Assembly (NCBI RefSeq): GCF_007992435.1
Contig: NZ_BKAG01000007.1
Span: forward strand, 124,001-188,000
Length of the DNA: 64,000 nt
Direction of reading: 5' to 3'
Origin: Prosthecobacter gellanilyticus
Lineage (GTDB): Bacteria > Verrucomicrobiota > Verrucomicrobiia > Verrucomicrobiales > Verrucomicrobiaceae
How positions within the stretch are numbered: position 1 is the stretch's first letter; each line of letters opens with the position of its first letter. A program made the position numbers and the translations under genes. This document shows positions 8,977-16,867 of the stretch, piece by piece. The notes below the pieces were generated by a model. It saw only the letters and a program-made list of their open reading frames with translations, was not told where the DNA came from and did no database searches.

Positions 8977-10100
8977 GCTTGGGCGATTTTTGGGCGTTTG
9001 TTGGGTTTGCTGGTCGTGGGGGCGGTGGCGTTGGCGGCGGCTGTTGGCAGGGAAATCTGGGGAATGGCGCTGGCGGTCCAGCATTCGGCGAGGACGATGG
9101 ACGCTTCAGGGCGCTCGCCCGGGGTGATCAGGCCGTGGGTGATGAACTGCTCGAGCAGCCAGCGGCCACGTTCGCCGGTGGGCTCATTGGCATCCCGGCG
9201 CTGGAAGATATGAAAAGCATTCACGTCCGCCATTTTGCCGGTGCCGAGATCCAGCGGGCCGACCAGGGAGCGCTTCAGGCTTTCCTCGCTCTGCAGATGG
9301 AAGTAGCCGCTGCGGACCAGGATGCGGGCCACTTCACCACGATTGTCCAGATCATCACAGAAGGCGCAGGCCTCGCGCAGAGCGGCGACCAGGGCCGCAG
9401 ATTGATCCGGATGCTTCTCAATGAAGGCTTCCGTGGTGAGCAGCACTTTTTCAGGATGACCGGGAGCCAGTTGCTCGCTTGTGGCGGCGATCCAGCCCAC
9501 ACCGCGTGAGACGGCGTCACTGTTCCAGGGTTCGCCCACGCAACAACCGTCGATGAGGCCTGCCTCAATGTTTCCGACCATCTGCGTGGGCGGGAGGACG
9601 ACGATGCGCACTTCCTTTTCGACGTCAATGCCACCAGCAGTGAGCCACTGGCGGAGCAGGAAGTAGTGGGAGGAGAAGCGGGAGACGGTGCTAAAGGTGA
9701 AGCGGCGCGTCGGCGTGCTGCGGATGAGCTTTTTCAGGCTGGCGGCATCACGCACGCCGCGGTTCCAGAGGTCACGGCTGAGGGTGATGGCATTGCCGTG
9801 CAGGTTGAAGACGAAGGGTGCCACCACCCGGCAGGGCGGGCTGCTGAGGCCAAGGCGCATTGCCAGTGCCAGTCCCGCGATGGCATGGGCGGCGTCCACT
9901 TGGCCGTAGAGCAGCTTCTCCCGAATGGTGGCCCATCCGACTTCACAACTAAGATCGACTCGCACGCCATGCTTGCGAAACAGCTCCCGCTCATGGGCCA
10001 CCAGCAACGGAGCGCAGTCGACGAGCGGCTTGAAGCCGATGCGTACAGGCTGGACGACACCGCCTAGAGCGGGCTGAGAGAGAGAGGTGGACTTGGGCAT
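8973..10100 (-). CDS. Cytoplasmic nitrate-sensor-type binding protein (NasS/NrtA-like)
   Basis: This 375-residue protein is homologous in layout to NrtA (FKPLVDCAPLLVAHERELFRKHG, LPPTQMVGNIEAGLIDGCCVGEPW, GRWLLEQFITHGLI). It has no signal peptide: the protein starts MPKSTSLSQPALGG. Soluble NrtA-like proteins in nitrate operons include NasS, which senses nitrate or nitrite and controls the antiterminator NasT. No nasT is in the window, so a NasS role is inference. It could also act with the divergent LysR regulator. The tail after about residue 350 is Ala/Thr-rich and low in complexity. It is the first gene of the operon, 103 bp from lysR. Confidence 0.75.
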   Translation of the reverse strand: MPKSTSLSQPALGGVVQPVRIGFKPLVDCAPLLVAHERELFRKHGVRVDLSCEVGWATIREKLLYGQVDAAHAIAGLALAMRLGLSSPPCRVVAPFVFNLHGNAITLSRDLWNRGVRDAASLKKLIRSTPTRRFTFSTVSRFSSHYFLLRQWLTAGGIDVEKEVRIVVLPPTQMVGNIEAGLIDGCCVGEPWNSDAVSRGVGWIAATSEQLAPGHPEKVLLTTEAFIEKHPDQSAALVAALREACAFCDDLDNRGEVARILVRSGYFHLQSEESLKRSLVGPLDLGTGKMADVNAFHIFQRRDANEPTGERGRWLLEQFITHGLITPGERPEASIVLAECWTASAIPQISLPTAAANATAPTTSKPNKRPKIAQA

Positions 10101-10175
10101 GACGTGCCATTCCCCTCAGCATCGAAGGTGCCATCGGGCCAAATTCCCTCAGAAATCAGGCGCGAAGATTTTCAC

Positions 10176-10197
10176 TTCATGTATGAATTCGATTCAT
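10176..10197. promoter_or_regulatory. Likely LysR-type operator in divergent nitrate promoter region
   Basis: Two overlapping dyads, TTCAT-GT-ATGAA (10176-10187) and ATGAAT-TCG-ATTCAT (10183-10197), lie 7 bp before the lysR start and about 80 bp before the nasS-like gene. LysR proteins bind such AT-rich dyads, and the position suits autorepression of lysR. No clear -35/-10 pair was assigned. Confidence 0.45.
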
Positions 10198-10203
10198 TGA
10201 TCC

Positions 10204-11106
10204 ATGCAGACCCTTGATACCCGACAGCTTCGCGCCTTCGTTTCCCTGGCCCGCAGCGGCAGCTTCACCCAGGCGGGGCGTGAGCTGCACCTGACCCAAA
10301 GTGCCATCAGTCATGCCATCAAGGCGCTGGAGACGGACCTGGGCTGCCAGCTCTTCCACCGCCAGGGGAAAAGCGTGCATCTGACCCATGCGGGCCGTGA
10401 GCTGTTGCCGAGTGCTGAGACGATCCTGCAGGTGATGACCCAGGCGCGCTCCGCGCTGGGCACGCTGGACCAGACACCGCGCGGCAAACTGCGCATCGGC
10501 TGCACCACGGCGGCGGCGCAGTTCATCCTGCCCACGGTGTTCCGTGAGTTTAAGGAAAGCTTCCCGCTTTATGAGATCAAGGTGATCTGCGGTGAGACAC
10601 CGGACACGATCGAGCGCCTGATGAAGGGAGATGTGGACCTCACCGTGAGCCTGCGGCCTAACGATGTTTCACGTCTTGACTGCCATGCCATCTTTGAGGA
10701 TGACCTGGAGTTCCTCGTGTCGCCTCTGCATCCCTGGGCGCAGAAGCCGCCGAAGCTGAAGGATGCGGCGAACGAGACTTTCATTGTGGCGAGCCGGAAC
10801 AGCCTGAACTTCACGCTGATCCAGGAGTTCTTCATGAAGCAGGGCGTGCGGCTGGGGAACTTCATCGAGCTGGGAAGCTCGGAAGCCACGAAGGAGCTGG
10901 CGAAGCTAGGCATCGGTGTGGCCATTGCCGCGCGCTGGATCGCCCGGCATGAGATCGAGGCTGGTCAGCTGGTGGGTGTGCCGATGCCGAAGGGCAAGCT
11001 GAAGCGCCGCTGGGTGGTCTCCACGCTGAAGGGGCGCATGCTGAATCTTCCGGAGCGCACGTTTGTGGGGCTCTGCGAGGAAGTAGGGCGCGGGATGAAC
11101 GGGTGA
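10204..11106 (+). CDS. LysR-family transcription regulator, likely nitrate regulator
   Basis: This 300-residue regulator has an N-terminal winged helix (LDTRQLRAFVSLARSGSF, then TQAGRELHLTQSAISHAIKA, residues 4-42) typical of LysR, and a periplasmic-binding-protein-like effector domain at about residues 90-295. It is divergent from the nitrate operon and shares a 103-bp intergenic region with it. By position it resembles NtcB, the LysR activator of cyanobacterial nitrate genes; the effector is not known. It ends just before an inverted pair of REP-like repeats. Confidence 0.88.
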   Translation: MQTLDTRQLRAFVSLARSGSFTQAGRELHLTQSAISHAIKALETDLGCQLFHRQGKSVHLTHAGRELLPSAETILQVMTQARSALGTLDQTPRGKLRIGCTTAAAQFILPTVFREFKESFPLYEIKVICGETPDTIERLMKGDVDLTVSLRPNDVSRLDCHAIFEDDLEFLVSPLHPWAQKPPKLKDAANETFIVASRNSLNFTLIQEFFMKQGVRLGNFIELGSSEATKELAKLGIGVAIAARWIARHEIEAGQLVGVPMPKGKLKRRWVVSTLKGRMLNLPERTFVGLCEEVGRGMNG

Positions 11107-11107
11107 T

Positions 11108-11174
11108 GTACGTTGTTCACGCTTCAGCGTGTGCAATGAACCTCCAATTCCACGCTAAAGCGTGAACAACATAC
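11108..11174. repeat. Inverted pair of REP-like elements (family B)
   Basis: The element at 11108-11140 (minus orientation) and another at 11150-11174 (plus) share the palindromic core CACGCT-GA-AGCGTG (second copy CACGCT-AA-AGCGTG) followed by AACAAC(G/A)TAC. The first copy matches the element at 26178-26210 over 33 bases with one mismatch. They lie between the convergent ends of lysR and the DUF1552 gene and could also form a bidirectional terminator stem. Confidence 0.8.
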
Positions 11175-11198
11175 TTTTGGTTCGCGGTCTTGAGGGCT

Positions 11199-12461
11199 TT
11201 AGGCCAGTCCGCTCATCGTGCCGGTGCTGGTGGCGAAGGTTTCCTCCTCCAGGCCCAGGCGCTGCAGGGCGCTCAGATACAGGTTGGGCAGGGGATAGTT
11301 TTCCTTCTGGTCGAAGGCGAGGTGCTGGCCGTGCTTGAAGCCGCCGCCGGCAAAGAGCACGGGCATGTTTTTGTTGTCATGCGCGGAGGCATTCCCGAGA
11401 TTGGAGGTGAGCATCACCATGGTGTCGCCTAACAATTTATCCGTCTTGAGTTTGCGGAGGAATCCAGCCCACTCGTTGATCACGCCCTGCTCCACGAGCG
11501 CGAGCTGCGCCAGTTTCTCCTCGTCCATGCCATGATGGCTGAGGTTGTGGTAACTGGTGTCCACGCCTTCAATGCCCTGCACAGAATTACCCGTGACGTG
11601 CAGCGTGATGAAGCGCGTGCTGTCCGTCATCAGTGCCATGTGGATGATGTCCAGATAGATGCGCTCCACGGCCACCTCGTTGTCACGCGGAATGTTCGTG
11701 GGCGGCTTCATGGCCACCTTGGGCTTCGGCTTGTAAGTCCAGGCCTCGTTCGCGGCCAGCCGCTGCTCGAGCTCGCGCACACTGGTGAACCAGGCATCCA
11801 GCTTGTCGCGATCCCCGGCGCCGACTTCGCGCTGCAGAGCCTTCGCCTCGGCTCCGACGACATCCATGACACTGCGGCCCTGGCGGATGAGCTCGGCCTG
11901 GCGCTCCTGCTCAGCAGGCGAGTCATTCACAAACAGGCGTGTGAAGAGCTTCATGGCGCTGTTTTCAGCGGGAATCATGGAGCCGTTCTCCGTGTAGGAG
12001 GGGCTGCTCTGGCTGTTTGTGTTCAGCACCAGGGAAGGGAAGCGGGTCTCGTGCCCCAGATGCTTCGCCATGAGCTGGTCAATCGAGATGGTATTGCGGG
12101 AGGTGGTGCCGCGCTGGTTCGGGCAGGCGGAAAAAATGCTGCCTTCAGCCGTGTGACCACCCGTCACTCCCGGGTGGGAAGAGCCAGACACCACCGTGAA
12201 ATCATTCCGCAGGTCCTGAATGCCCGCGAGGTAGCGAGAAGGCTTGTAGTCCCTGCCGCCGGTTTCAGGCACGAGATTCGGATTGTGCAGGCCCAGGGCC
12301 AGGCTGACTCCCACAAAGCGCTTGGCGCTTTTCACCTCTGGCGTGGCCGCAAAGGCAGGCGTCATGGCCTCCAGCAGCGGCAGACCGAGCGAGATCCCGG
12401 CTCCACGCAGCATGGCGCGGCGGGAAAGATGGGAACCGAAGCTAAAATGGACGTTCTTCAT
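11199..12461 (-). CDS. DUF1552 secreted protein
   Basis: This 420-residue protein begins with a twin-arginine-type signal (SHLSRRAMLRGAGISLGLPLLEAM). The start at 12461 is chosen for that signal and for the ATGA overlap with the upstream membrane-protein gene. The rest matches the DUF1552 family found in Planctomycetes and Verrucomicrobia (FVGVSLALGLHNPNLVPE, DQLMAKHLG, DIIHMALMTDSTRFITLHV, VMLTSNLGNASAHDNKNMPVLFAGGG). The C-terminal stretch is related to sulfatase/DUF1501-type folds. The function is unknown. It usually sits beside a DUF1588/1592 cytochrome-like partner, which is absent here. Confidence 0.85.
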   Translation of the reverse strand: MKNVHFSFGSHLSRRAMLRGAGISLGLPLLEAMTPAFAATPEVKSAKRFVGVSLALGLHNPNLVPETGGRDYKPSRYLAGIQDLRNDFTVVSGSSHPGVTGGHTAEGSIFSACPNQRGTTSRNTISIDQLMAKHLGHETRFPSLVLNTNSQSSPSYTENGSMIPAENSAMKLFTRLFVNDSPAEQERQAELIRQGRSVMDVVGAEAKALQREVGAGDRDKLDAWFTSVRELEQRLAANEAWTYKPKPKVAMKPPTNIPRDNEVAVERIYLDIIHMALMTDSTRFITLHVTGNSVQGIEGVDTSYHNLSHHGMDEEKLAQLALVEQGVINEWAGFLRKLKTDKLLGDTMVMLTSNLGNASAHDNKNMPVLFAGGGFKHGQHLAFDQKENYPLPNLYLSALQRLGLEEETFATSTGTMSGLA

Positions 12462-13273
12462 AGGGGGGCACTGATGCGAACGTCGGCGGAGGGGGGATCT
12501 TTCCAGATGTCCGTCTCTCCCAGCTCCCTCACCGCTGGGGTCGTGCGGGCCTGGTAGATGCAGCAAAGAATGACAAGTTCAAACGCCCCGGCGAGTGTCT
12601 CCAGAACGCACTCAAAGGCGGTCCCCAGCCAATGGTCGAACTCAGGAACGGACAGCTGAAGTTCGGAGAGCATCTGTGAAATCGCTAGCTGGATTCCCAT
12701 GGAGAGGAAGCCGATCCGGAAAACGGGCCAGAAGCATCTGCGGGTGAGGGCCATACTGCGCTTCAATGCCTCGGTGCCAGACAGGCCTTCCGCCATCACG
12801 AGGACTTCCATGAGGATGAGGTAGGGATAGAGCACCAAGAAGGGCACCACGAGCAGCAGCCCTGCCGGAATCAGAATCAAGGTGGAGAGCTGGTTGGTCC
12901 AGAACATCTTGGGCCAGGAACGCAGGGCTGCCATCAAAGACGCGCCGGGACTGGCGGGCCTGCCAGACATGCGATTCAGCGTGAAGAAAATGACTCCGGC
13001 CATGGGGATGATGCCCACCAAGTGGTCAGACACCTCGCTGATGAGAGTCGCCTGCAGAATCAACTGATTCCAATCGAGCTCGAAGGTTGTGGCATAGTTG
13101 CATGCCAGCTCCATAGGTATGCTGACGACCAGCACGATCACCGCAATGGCAGGAAAATGGCGGACATAAAGAACGCAGGCTTTGCAAAAGGTGCTCCAGG
13201 TCCCAAGCGGGCTTTCCGGAGGTGTCAGGATCTCCGAGTCCGGGGGCGCGTAGGGGTTGAGGCTTTCGTTCAA
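12458..13273 (-). CDS. Multi-pass membrane protein, GDPD-membrane-domain-like
   Basis: This 271-residue protein starts MNESLNPYAPPDSE, a proline-rich cytoplasmic lead common in PVC membrane proteins. About five to six hydrophobic segments follow at residues 35-55, 90-110, 130-165, 190-210 and 225-250. The central loop GLSGTEALKRSMALTRRCFWPVF resembles the amphipathic repeat of the membrane domains of glycerophosphodiesterase-like and DUF975 proteins. No catalytic residues are visible. It overlaps the DUF1552 gene by 4 bp and follows the small lipoprotein gene by 53 bp in the same direction. Confidence 0.6.
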   Translation of the reverse strand: MNESLNPYAPPDSEILTPPESPLGTWSTFCKACVLYVRHFPAIAVIVLVVSIPMELACNYATTFELDWNQLILQATLISEVSDHLVGIIPMAGVIFFTLNRMSGRPASPGASLMAALRSWPKMFWTNQLSTLILIPAGLLLVVPFLVLYPYLILMEVLVMAEGLSGTEALKRSMALTRRCFWPVFRIGFLSMGIQLAISQMLSELQLSVPEFDHWLGTAFECVLETLAGAFELVILCCIYQARTTPAVRELGETDIWKDPPSADVRISAPL

Positions 13274-13326
13274 AGGATCAGCGGTCTGCCTCTGATAGTG
13301 CAGTGCTCATCCCCCGGCTTCAAGTC

Positions 13327-13704
13327 TCACAGTCGCTTGCTGCCTGGATCCCAGGTGGCGCCGCGGGCGTGGACGTTGCTGCGCCAGACGCGGCCATCGG
13401 CTCCGGGCGGGGTGACGAGGACGTAGTAATGGGTCCAGAGCATGCCGCCGTCTCTGGTGCCCGCGCCTTCCGCCCAGCGGCGTGCCTCGGCACCGGTCAT
13501 GGGACGCGGAAGATAAGCAATGTGGATGTTCGACTCCTTCCAGCCTTCGTCGTCGTGATTGACCCAGAAGTTCACGCGGCTGCCGACGGGTATGACATCG
13601 GAATCCACCATCACATGCGGAGGATGGGCGGTGTTGCAGGCTGTGAGAAGCAGCCATGCCATGCTAAAGAGGGTGAACCAAAAGTGTTTCATGGAAAGAG
13701 TCAC
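13327..13704 (-). CDS. Small lipoprotein at the end of the T4SS-like operon
   Basis: There are two possible starts: GTG at 13704, overlapping the upstream stop, or ATG at 13692. The ATG start gives 121 residues beginning MKHFWFTLFSMAWLLLTACN with a clear lipobox (LLTAC). The mature part has aromatic strands (VNFWVNHDDEGWKESNIHIAY and HYYVLVTPPGADGRVWRSN). No family was recognised. Tight coupling to the preceding gene suggests it belongs with the secretion-like operon, perhaps as an outer-membrane accessory, but that is inference. Confidence 0.6.
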   Translation of the reverse strand: MTLSMKHFWFTLFSMAWLLLTACNTAHPPHVMVDSDVIPVGSRVNFWVNHDDEGWKESNIHIAYLPRPMTGAEARRWAEGAGTRDGGMLWTHYYVLVTPPGADGRVWRSNVHARGATWDPGSKRL

Positions 13705-13961
13705 AGCTTGGGGCCGGGTTTCGAGTTGAACATCTGGCGACCCTTTCTGAGCCAGGGTTCGCCCCAGCGGTCAAAGAGCATGAGCACGCCGATGGCGGCG
13801 AGGATGATCAGGGCTGCGGCCCAGCGCTGGGTGGCGGCGGCGGAGAGGAGAAAGAGACCCGCCCAGGTGTAGCGCAGAGCGGCTGGATGCAGGCGGTAGA
13901 AGACCTGCAGCGCGTCCCGCTTGTCTAACAAGTAGTTACGAATGGATGACCAGGGTTCCAT
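13701..13961 (-). CDS. Small two-helix membrane protein
   Basis: This 86-residue protein, starting MEPWSSIRNYLLDKRDALQ, has two hydrophobic helices at about residues 28-43 (TWAGLFLLSAAATQRW) and 44-60 (AAALIILAAIGVLMLFD). The ATG at 13961 lies inside the last codons of the AAA+ gene (26-bp overlap), and its stop overlaps the next gene start, so it is translationally coupled on both sides. No homologous family was recognised. Position suggests a membrane partner of the AAA+ ATPase or of the secretion complex. Confidence 0.6.
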   Translation of the reverse strand: MEPWSSIRNYLLDKRDALQVFYRLHPAALRYTWAGLFLLSAAATQRWAAALIILAAIGVLMLFDRWGEPWLRKGRQMFNSKPGPKL

Positions 13962-14832
13962 TTTGGGGGACGAGGGTTCCGGAGGTGGGCTGGCTGGCGA
14001 GCAGTGCCTCGCGCACGGCGGCGCGGCAGAGGGTTTCAGCCGTGGAGCGCATGCGGCGCACACCGAGACGGGGTTCCACGCCCTTGGAGATGAGAAGCTC
14101 GATCACGCCGGGGCCTGGCTGGAGCTCGTAACCCTTGGCCTTCAGCAGTTTTAGCTCCTTGTTCAGCATGATGCTGGCGATCTGCTTCTGCGCGGAGTAA
14201 CCCAGTTTTTGAAAGACGCAGCGCACATTGAAGCGCGCGAGCACTTCAGGACGGAGTTCCGCAGCGGCGAGATCCTCGATGAAACGCTCGACGGTGGCCA
14301 TGGGACTGTTCTTGAGCTCCATGAGGGCATCCGCGCCGATGTTGGAGGTGGCCACGATGTAGAACTCGCAGAGGTTCAGTGTCTCCCCATTCGCCACGGT
14401 GATGCGTCCGGCATCCAGCACCTGGAGAAAGATGTCCAGCACACGCGGATGCGCCTTTTCGATCTCATCAAAGAGAATCACACCGCGACCTTCGGCACGA
14501 TCATAGAAGCGCCCCATGTTGCCGCGGGAACTCTCATCTCTGCCGAGCAGAAGGCCGAGCGACTCCTGGTTTTGATACTCGGACATATCCAGCCGGATGC
14601 AGTGCTTCTGCACATCCTGGTAGACATATTCGGTAACCAAAAGTGTGGTTTCCGTCTTGCCGACACCGGTGGGGCCGAGGAAGAGAAAGGTGCCTTTGGG
14701 GCGCTTCGGATCTGCCAGGCCCAGCTCTCCGTTTTGCACGATGGGCACGACCTTCGGAATCACGTGATCCTGCCCGATGATGCGTTCATCGAGGAAGGGG
14801 CGCAGTCCCTGGATGTGAGCGAGGTCGGGCAT
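13936..14832 (-). CDS. AAA+ ATPase resembling the second (D2) domain of ClpA/ClpB
   Basis: The start at 14832 gives 298 residues (MPDLAHIQGLRPFLDERIIG). It has Walker A GPTGVGKTE (about residues 50-58), Walker B ILFDEIEKAHP (near 119), sensor-1 IVATSN and sensor-2/small-domain motif EPRLGVRRM. The ClpB-type start DERIIGQDHVIPKVVP matches the D2 boundary. There is no ClpB N-domain or D1. The stretch where ClpB has the tyrosine pore loop reads GLLLGRDESSRGNMG, so the threading tyrosine is missing. Its place in a T4SS-like operon without VirB11 suggests a ring ATPase for assembly or disassembly, by loose analogy with ClpV of type VI systems. That is inference. Confidence 0.8.
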   Translation of the reverse strand: MPDLAHIQGLRPFLDERIIGQDHVIPKVVPIVQNGELGLADPKRPKGTFLFLGPTGVGKTETTLLVTEYVYQDVQKHCIRLDMSEYQNQESLGLLLGRDESSRGNMGRFYDRAEGRGVILFDEIEKAHPRVLDIFLQVLDAGRITVANGETLNLCEFYIVATSNIGADALMELKNSPMATVERFIEDLAAAELRPEVLARFNVRCVFQKLGYSAQKQIASIMLNKELKLLKAKGYELQPGPGVIELLISKGVEPRLGVRRMRSTAETLCRAAVREALLASQPTSGTLVPQNGTLVIHS

Positions 14833-14887
14833 GAAGCGGTGTGGTAGCGTGGGAGGATCCGATAATGTGGAGAGTGGCTTCAGCTTG

Positions 14888-15571
14888 TTATTTGAGCAGG
14901 CTCTGGTTGGAGGAATTGACACGCAGGCGCTCCCTGGCATCGAGCTCTCTGATGCGCTCTTCCGCGGCTTTCAGAGCGGCTTTAGCTTCGTTCTTCTCTG
15001 CCAGGGTGCGGGCGATCTCGAGCTCGAGATCTCTGGCCTTTTTCTCGGTCTCGTCAAAAGCGGCGAGCTTCTTCTCAAGCTGGCCCTGGAGCCCGTTCAA
15101 CCGCGTCATGGTGATTTCGAGCTGCCGGCTCTTCGCCAGCAGAGACTGGCGCTCCTGCTCGATGAGCGTGGTCTTGGGCACCTCGTTGCGCGAAGGCTCG
15201 ATGATGCCTAACAACACACCGCGTGACTGCATGGGCGTGGCGGGGAGGCGGGTGTCCCAGCGGGCATTCTGCTCCAAGCGATAGACCGTGTGCGCCTCAT
15301 GCATCTCCTGGCGGTCATGACTGGGAAGGCGGCCGACATGGTAGGCATGCACCTGCTCATCAAGACGGACGCGGGAGGTGTCATGCTTGTCGAGCGAGCG
15401 ACCTTTGGGCCAGCCTGCGAGGACGGATTTCGAATAGGTGGGAATGTAGGCCAGCTCCTCTTCTTCAGCCGGCGCGGCGAGCGGCGATGTCAGCACCTCG
15501 TCTTCCTTTCTGGAAGAGCATGAGGCCAGCAGGAGAATGCTGGCTGGGATGATGAGGAAGTGGAGATTCAT
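14888..15571 (-). CDS. Coiled-coil outer-membrane lipoprotein of the T4SS-like operon
   Basis: This 227-residue protein has a lipoprotein signal (MNLHFLIIPASILLLASCSS, lipidated Cys18). Residues about 35-125 are a mixed region with VHAYHVGRLPSHDRQEMHEAH. Residues about 135-215 are a long Glu/Lys/Leu-rich coiled coil. The coil plus lipid anchor would allow it to span part of the periplasm, a VirB7-like or lipoprotein-ring role. No family was recognised. It follows the VirB10-like gene by about 50 bp. Confidence 0.65.
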   Translation of the reverse strand: MNLHFLIIPASILLLASCSSRKEDEVLTSPLAAPAEEEELAYIPTYSKSVLAGWPKGRSLDKHDTSRVRLDEQVHAYHVGRLPSHDRQEMHEAHTVYRLEQNARWDTRLPATPMQSRGVLLGIIEPSRNEVPKTTLIEQERQSLLAKSRQLEITMTRLNGLQGQLEKKLAAFDETEKKARDLELEIARTLAEKNEAKAALKAAEERIRELDARERLRVNSSNQSLLK

Positions 15572-15622
15572 GGCTTACGAGAAGAAGAGAGGAGACGCGG
15601 AGAGGGAAGACACGGAGAAACG

Positions 15623-16834
15623 TTAAGGAGCGGCGGGCGCTGGAGCAGTGGTTTCGTTGGGGCCGCCCTGGATGAGTTCGCTGACGCGTGCGGCGCGCTC
15701 GGCGGCACGCTTTTCGTCATCCGCTTTGCGTGTGGCTTCAGCGACTGTGGCAGCTTGTGCGCTATCAGACGCCGACAGAGCGGCGGCTCGTGAATACATC
15801 TCCTGACTCAGCTCCCAGCTGGTCAGCTCCTTGCCGCCTTGCTTCAGCCCGGCGATGCTGGCCATCTCAGGTTCAAAGACCGCATTGGTGAAGATGTAAA
15901 ACTGCGTGCCAGCGGCCACGCGGACGAAGTCGAGGTCTTGATCCAGCTTCTTCGTGAGAAGCTGGGAGTAGGCGCTGGCGGCCTGTGATCCTCCACCCAG
16001 CGCGGCGTTGCGGCTGGAGTTCTCTGGGACCAGACCGTAGATGCTTTGAAACTGATTCTGGTTGTTGTTCATGATGCCCTGAAGGGCTTCGGCAACCATG
16101 ATCTTCAGCTCGGCATACTGGTCGTTCTTGATGATCTGTCCGCGGATGCCGGCGGAGCCGTCGGTGATGCCGTAGCTGCCATCACTTTCGCGCACGTGAT
16201 CCAGCGCGGTGCAGGAGAGATTATACTCACGTCCGTCCGCCCAGATGAAGGTGTAAGAGCCGCTGATGGCGATGCGGTCGCGTTCACGACCCTTGGAGGC
16301 CTTGGCCATCACCTGCGTGCCGGCAGGGACGATGAGCTTGTGATTCCAATACACATCCTCGGTGATGAGAGCGAGCACCGGAGTGTCCAGGGAAGAGGAG
16401 TCCACCGTGATGACGAGAGCTGCCTTGATCAAAAGGCCGCGTGGAGCAAAGAGCGTGGGAGCCTTCTGCTGAAAGGGCTCCGGCAGCACGTTGGTGACAT
16501 GAACGAGCTTCGGATAAGGCGGCGGTGGCGGCGGCTTTTGGGAGGTGTTTCCACGGTTGGTGCTGCCGATGATGCTAGGCGGTGCCTTTTTTGCGACCGG
16601 CACGAAGGTCTGCACATCCTGCTCGCTGCCGATGGATGCGGTGCGCTTGTCCGTGGTCTTCACGTTCTTCTCCTCAGCGATGAGGCTGGAGGTCTGCCCT
16701 TGGGAGCCTTTCTTCGTGATGTTCACCGCGGTGGTGGAGGGCTTCTTCGTGCTGTAGAAGACGATGACCGCGATGCCCACGACGCCGAGGAGCAGCAGCA
16801 TCTGCACGGCGGGTTTCTGAAGGTGCTTCATCAT
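15623..16834 (-). CDS. VirB10/TrbI-like T4SS core protein
   Basis: This 403-residue protein has a single transmembrane segment at residues 10-27, a low-complexity periplasmic linker with KPPPPPPYP near residue 100, then a VirB10-type domain. Family-like motifs are FAPRGLLIKAALVITVDSSS, PVLALITEDV, LIVPAGTQVMAKAS and VAAGTQFYIFTNAVF. VirB10 links inner and outer membranes and senses ATPase activity in T4SSs. The tail is Ala/Glu-rich, ending with APAPAAP. It is followed by the VirB9-like gene upstream, the usual pairing. Confidence 0.8.
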   Translation of the reverse strand: MMKHLQKPAVQMLLLLGVVGIAVIVFYSTKKPSTTAVNITKKGSQGQTSSLIAEEKNVKTTDKRTASIGSEQDVQTFVPVAKKAPPSIIGSTNRGNTSQKPPPPPPYPKLVHVTNVLPEPFQQKAPTLFAPRGLLIKAALVITVDSSSLDTPVLALITEDVYWNHKLIVPAGTQVMAKASKGRERDRIAISGSYTFIWADGREYNLSCTALDHVRESDGSYGITDGSAGIRGQIIKNDQYAELKIMVAEALQGIMNNNQNQFQSIYGLVPENSSRNAALGGGSQAASAYSQLLTKKLDQDLDFVRVAAGTQFYIFTNAVFEPEMASIAGLKQGGKELTSWELSQEMYSRAAALSASDSAQAATVAEATRKADDEKRAAERAARVSELIQGGPNETTAPAPAAP

Positions 16835-16867
16835 GGCGTTCGCAGTTCTCGGTTCTCAGTTTTTCAG

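Noticed and set aside
7684-9084. Longer NrtA start at 9084
   Set aside because: The extra 36 residues overlap the upstream gene and hide the twin-arginine signal; the ATGA overlap at 8976 is preferred.
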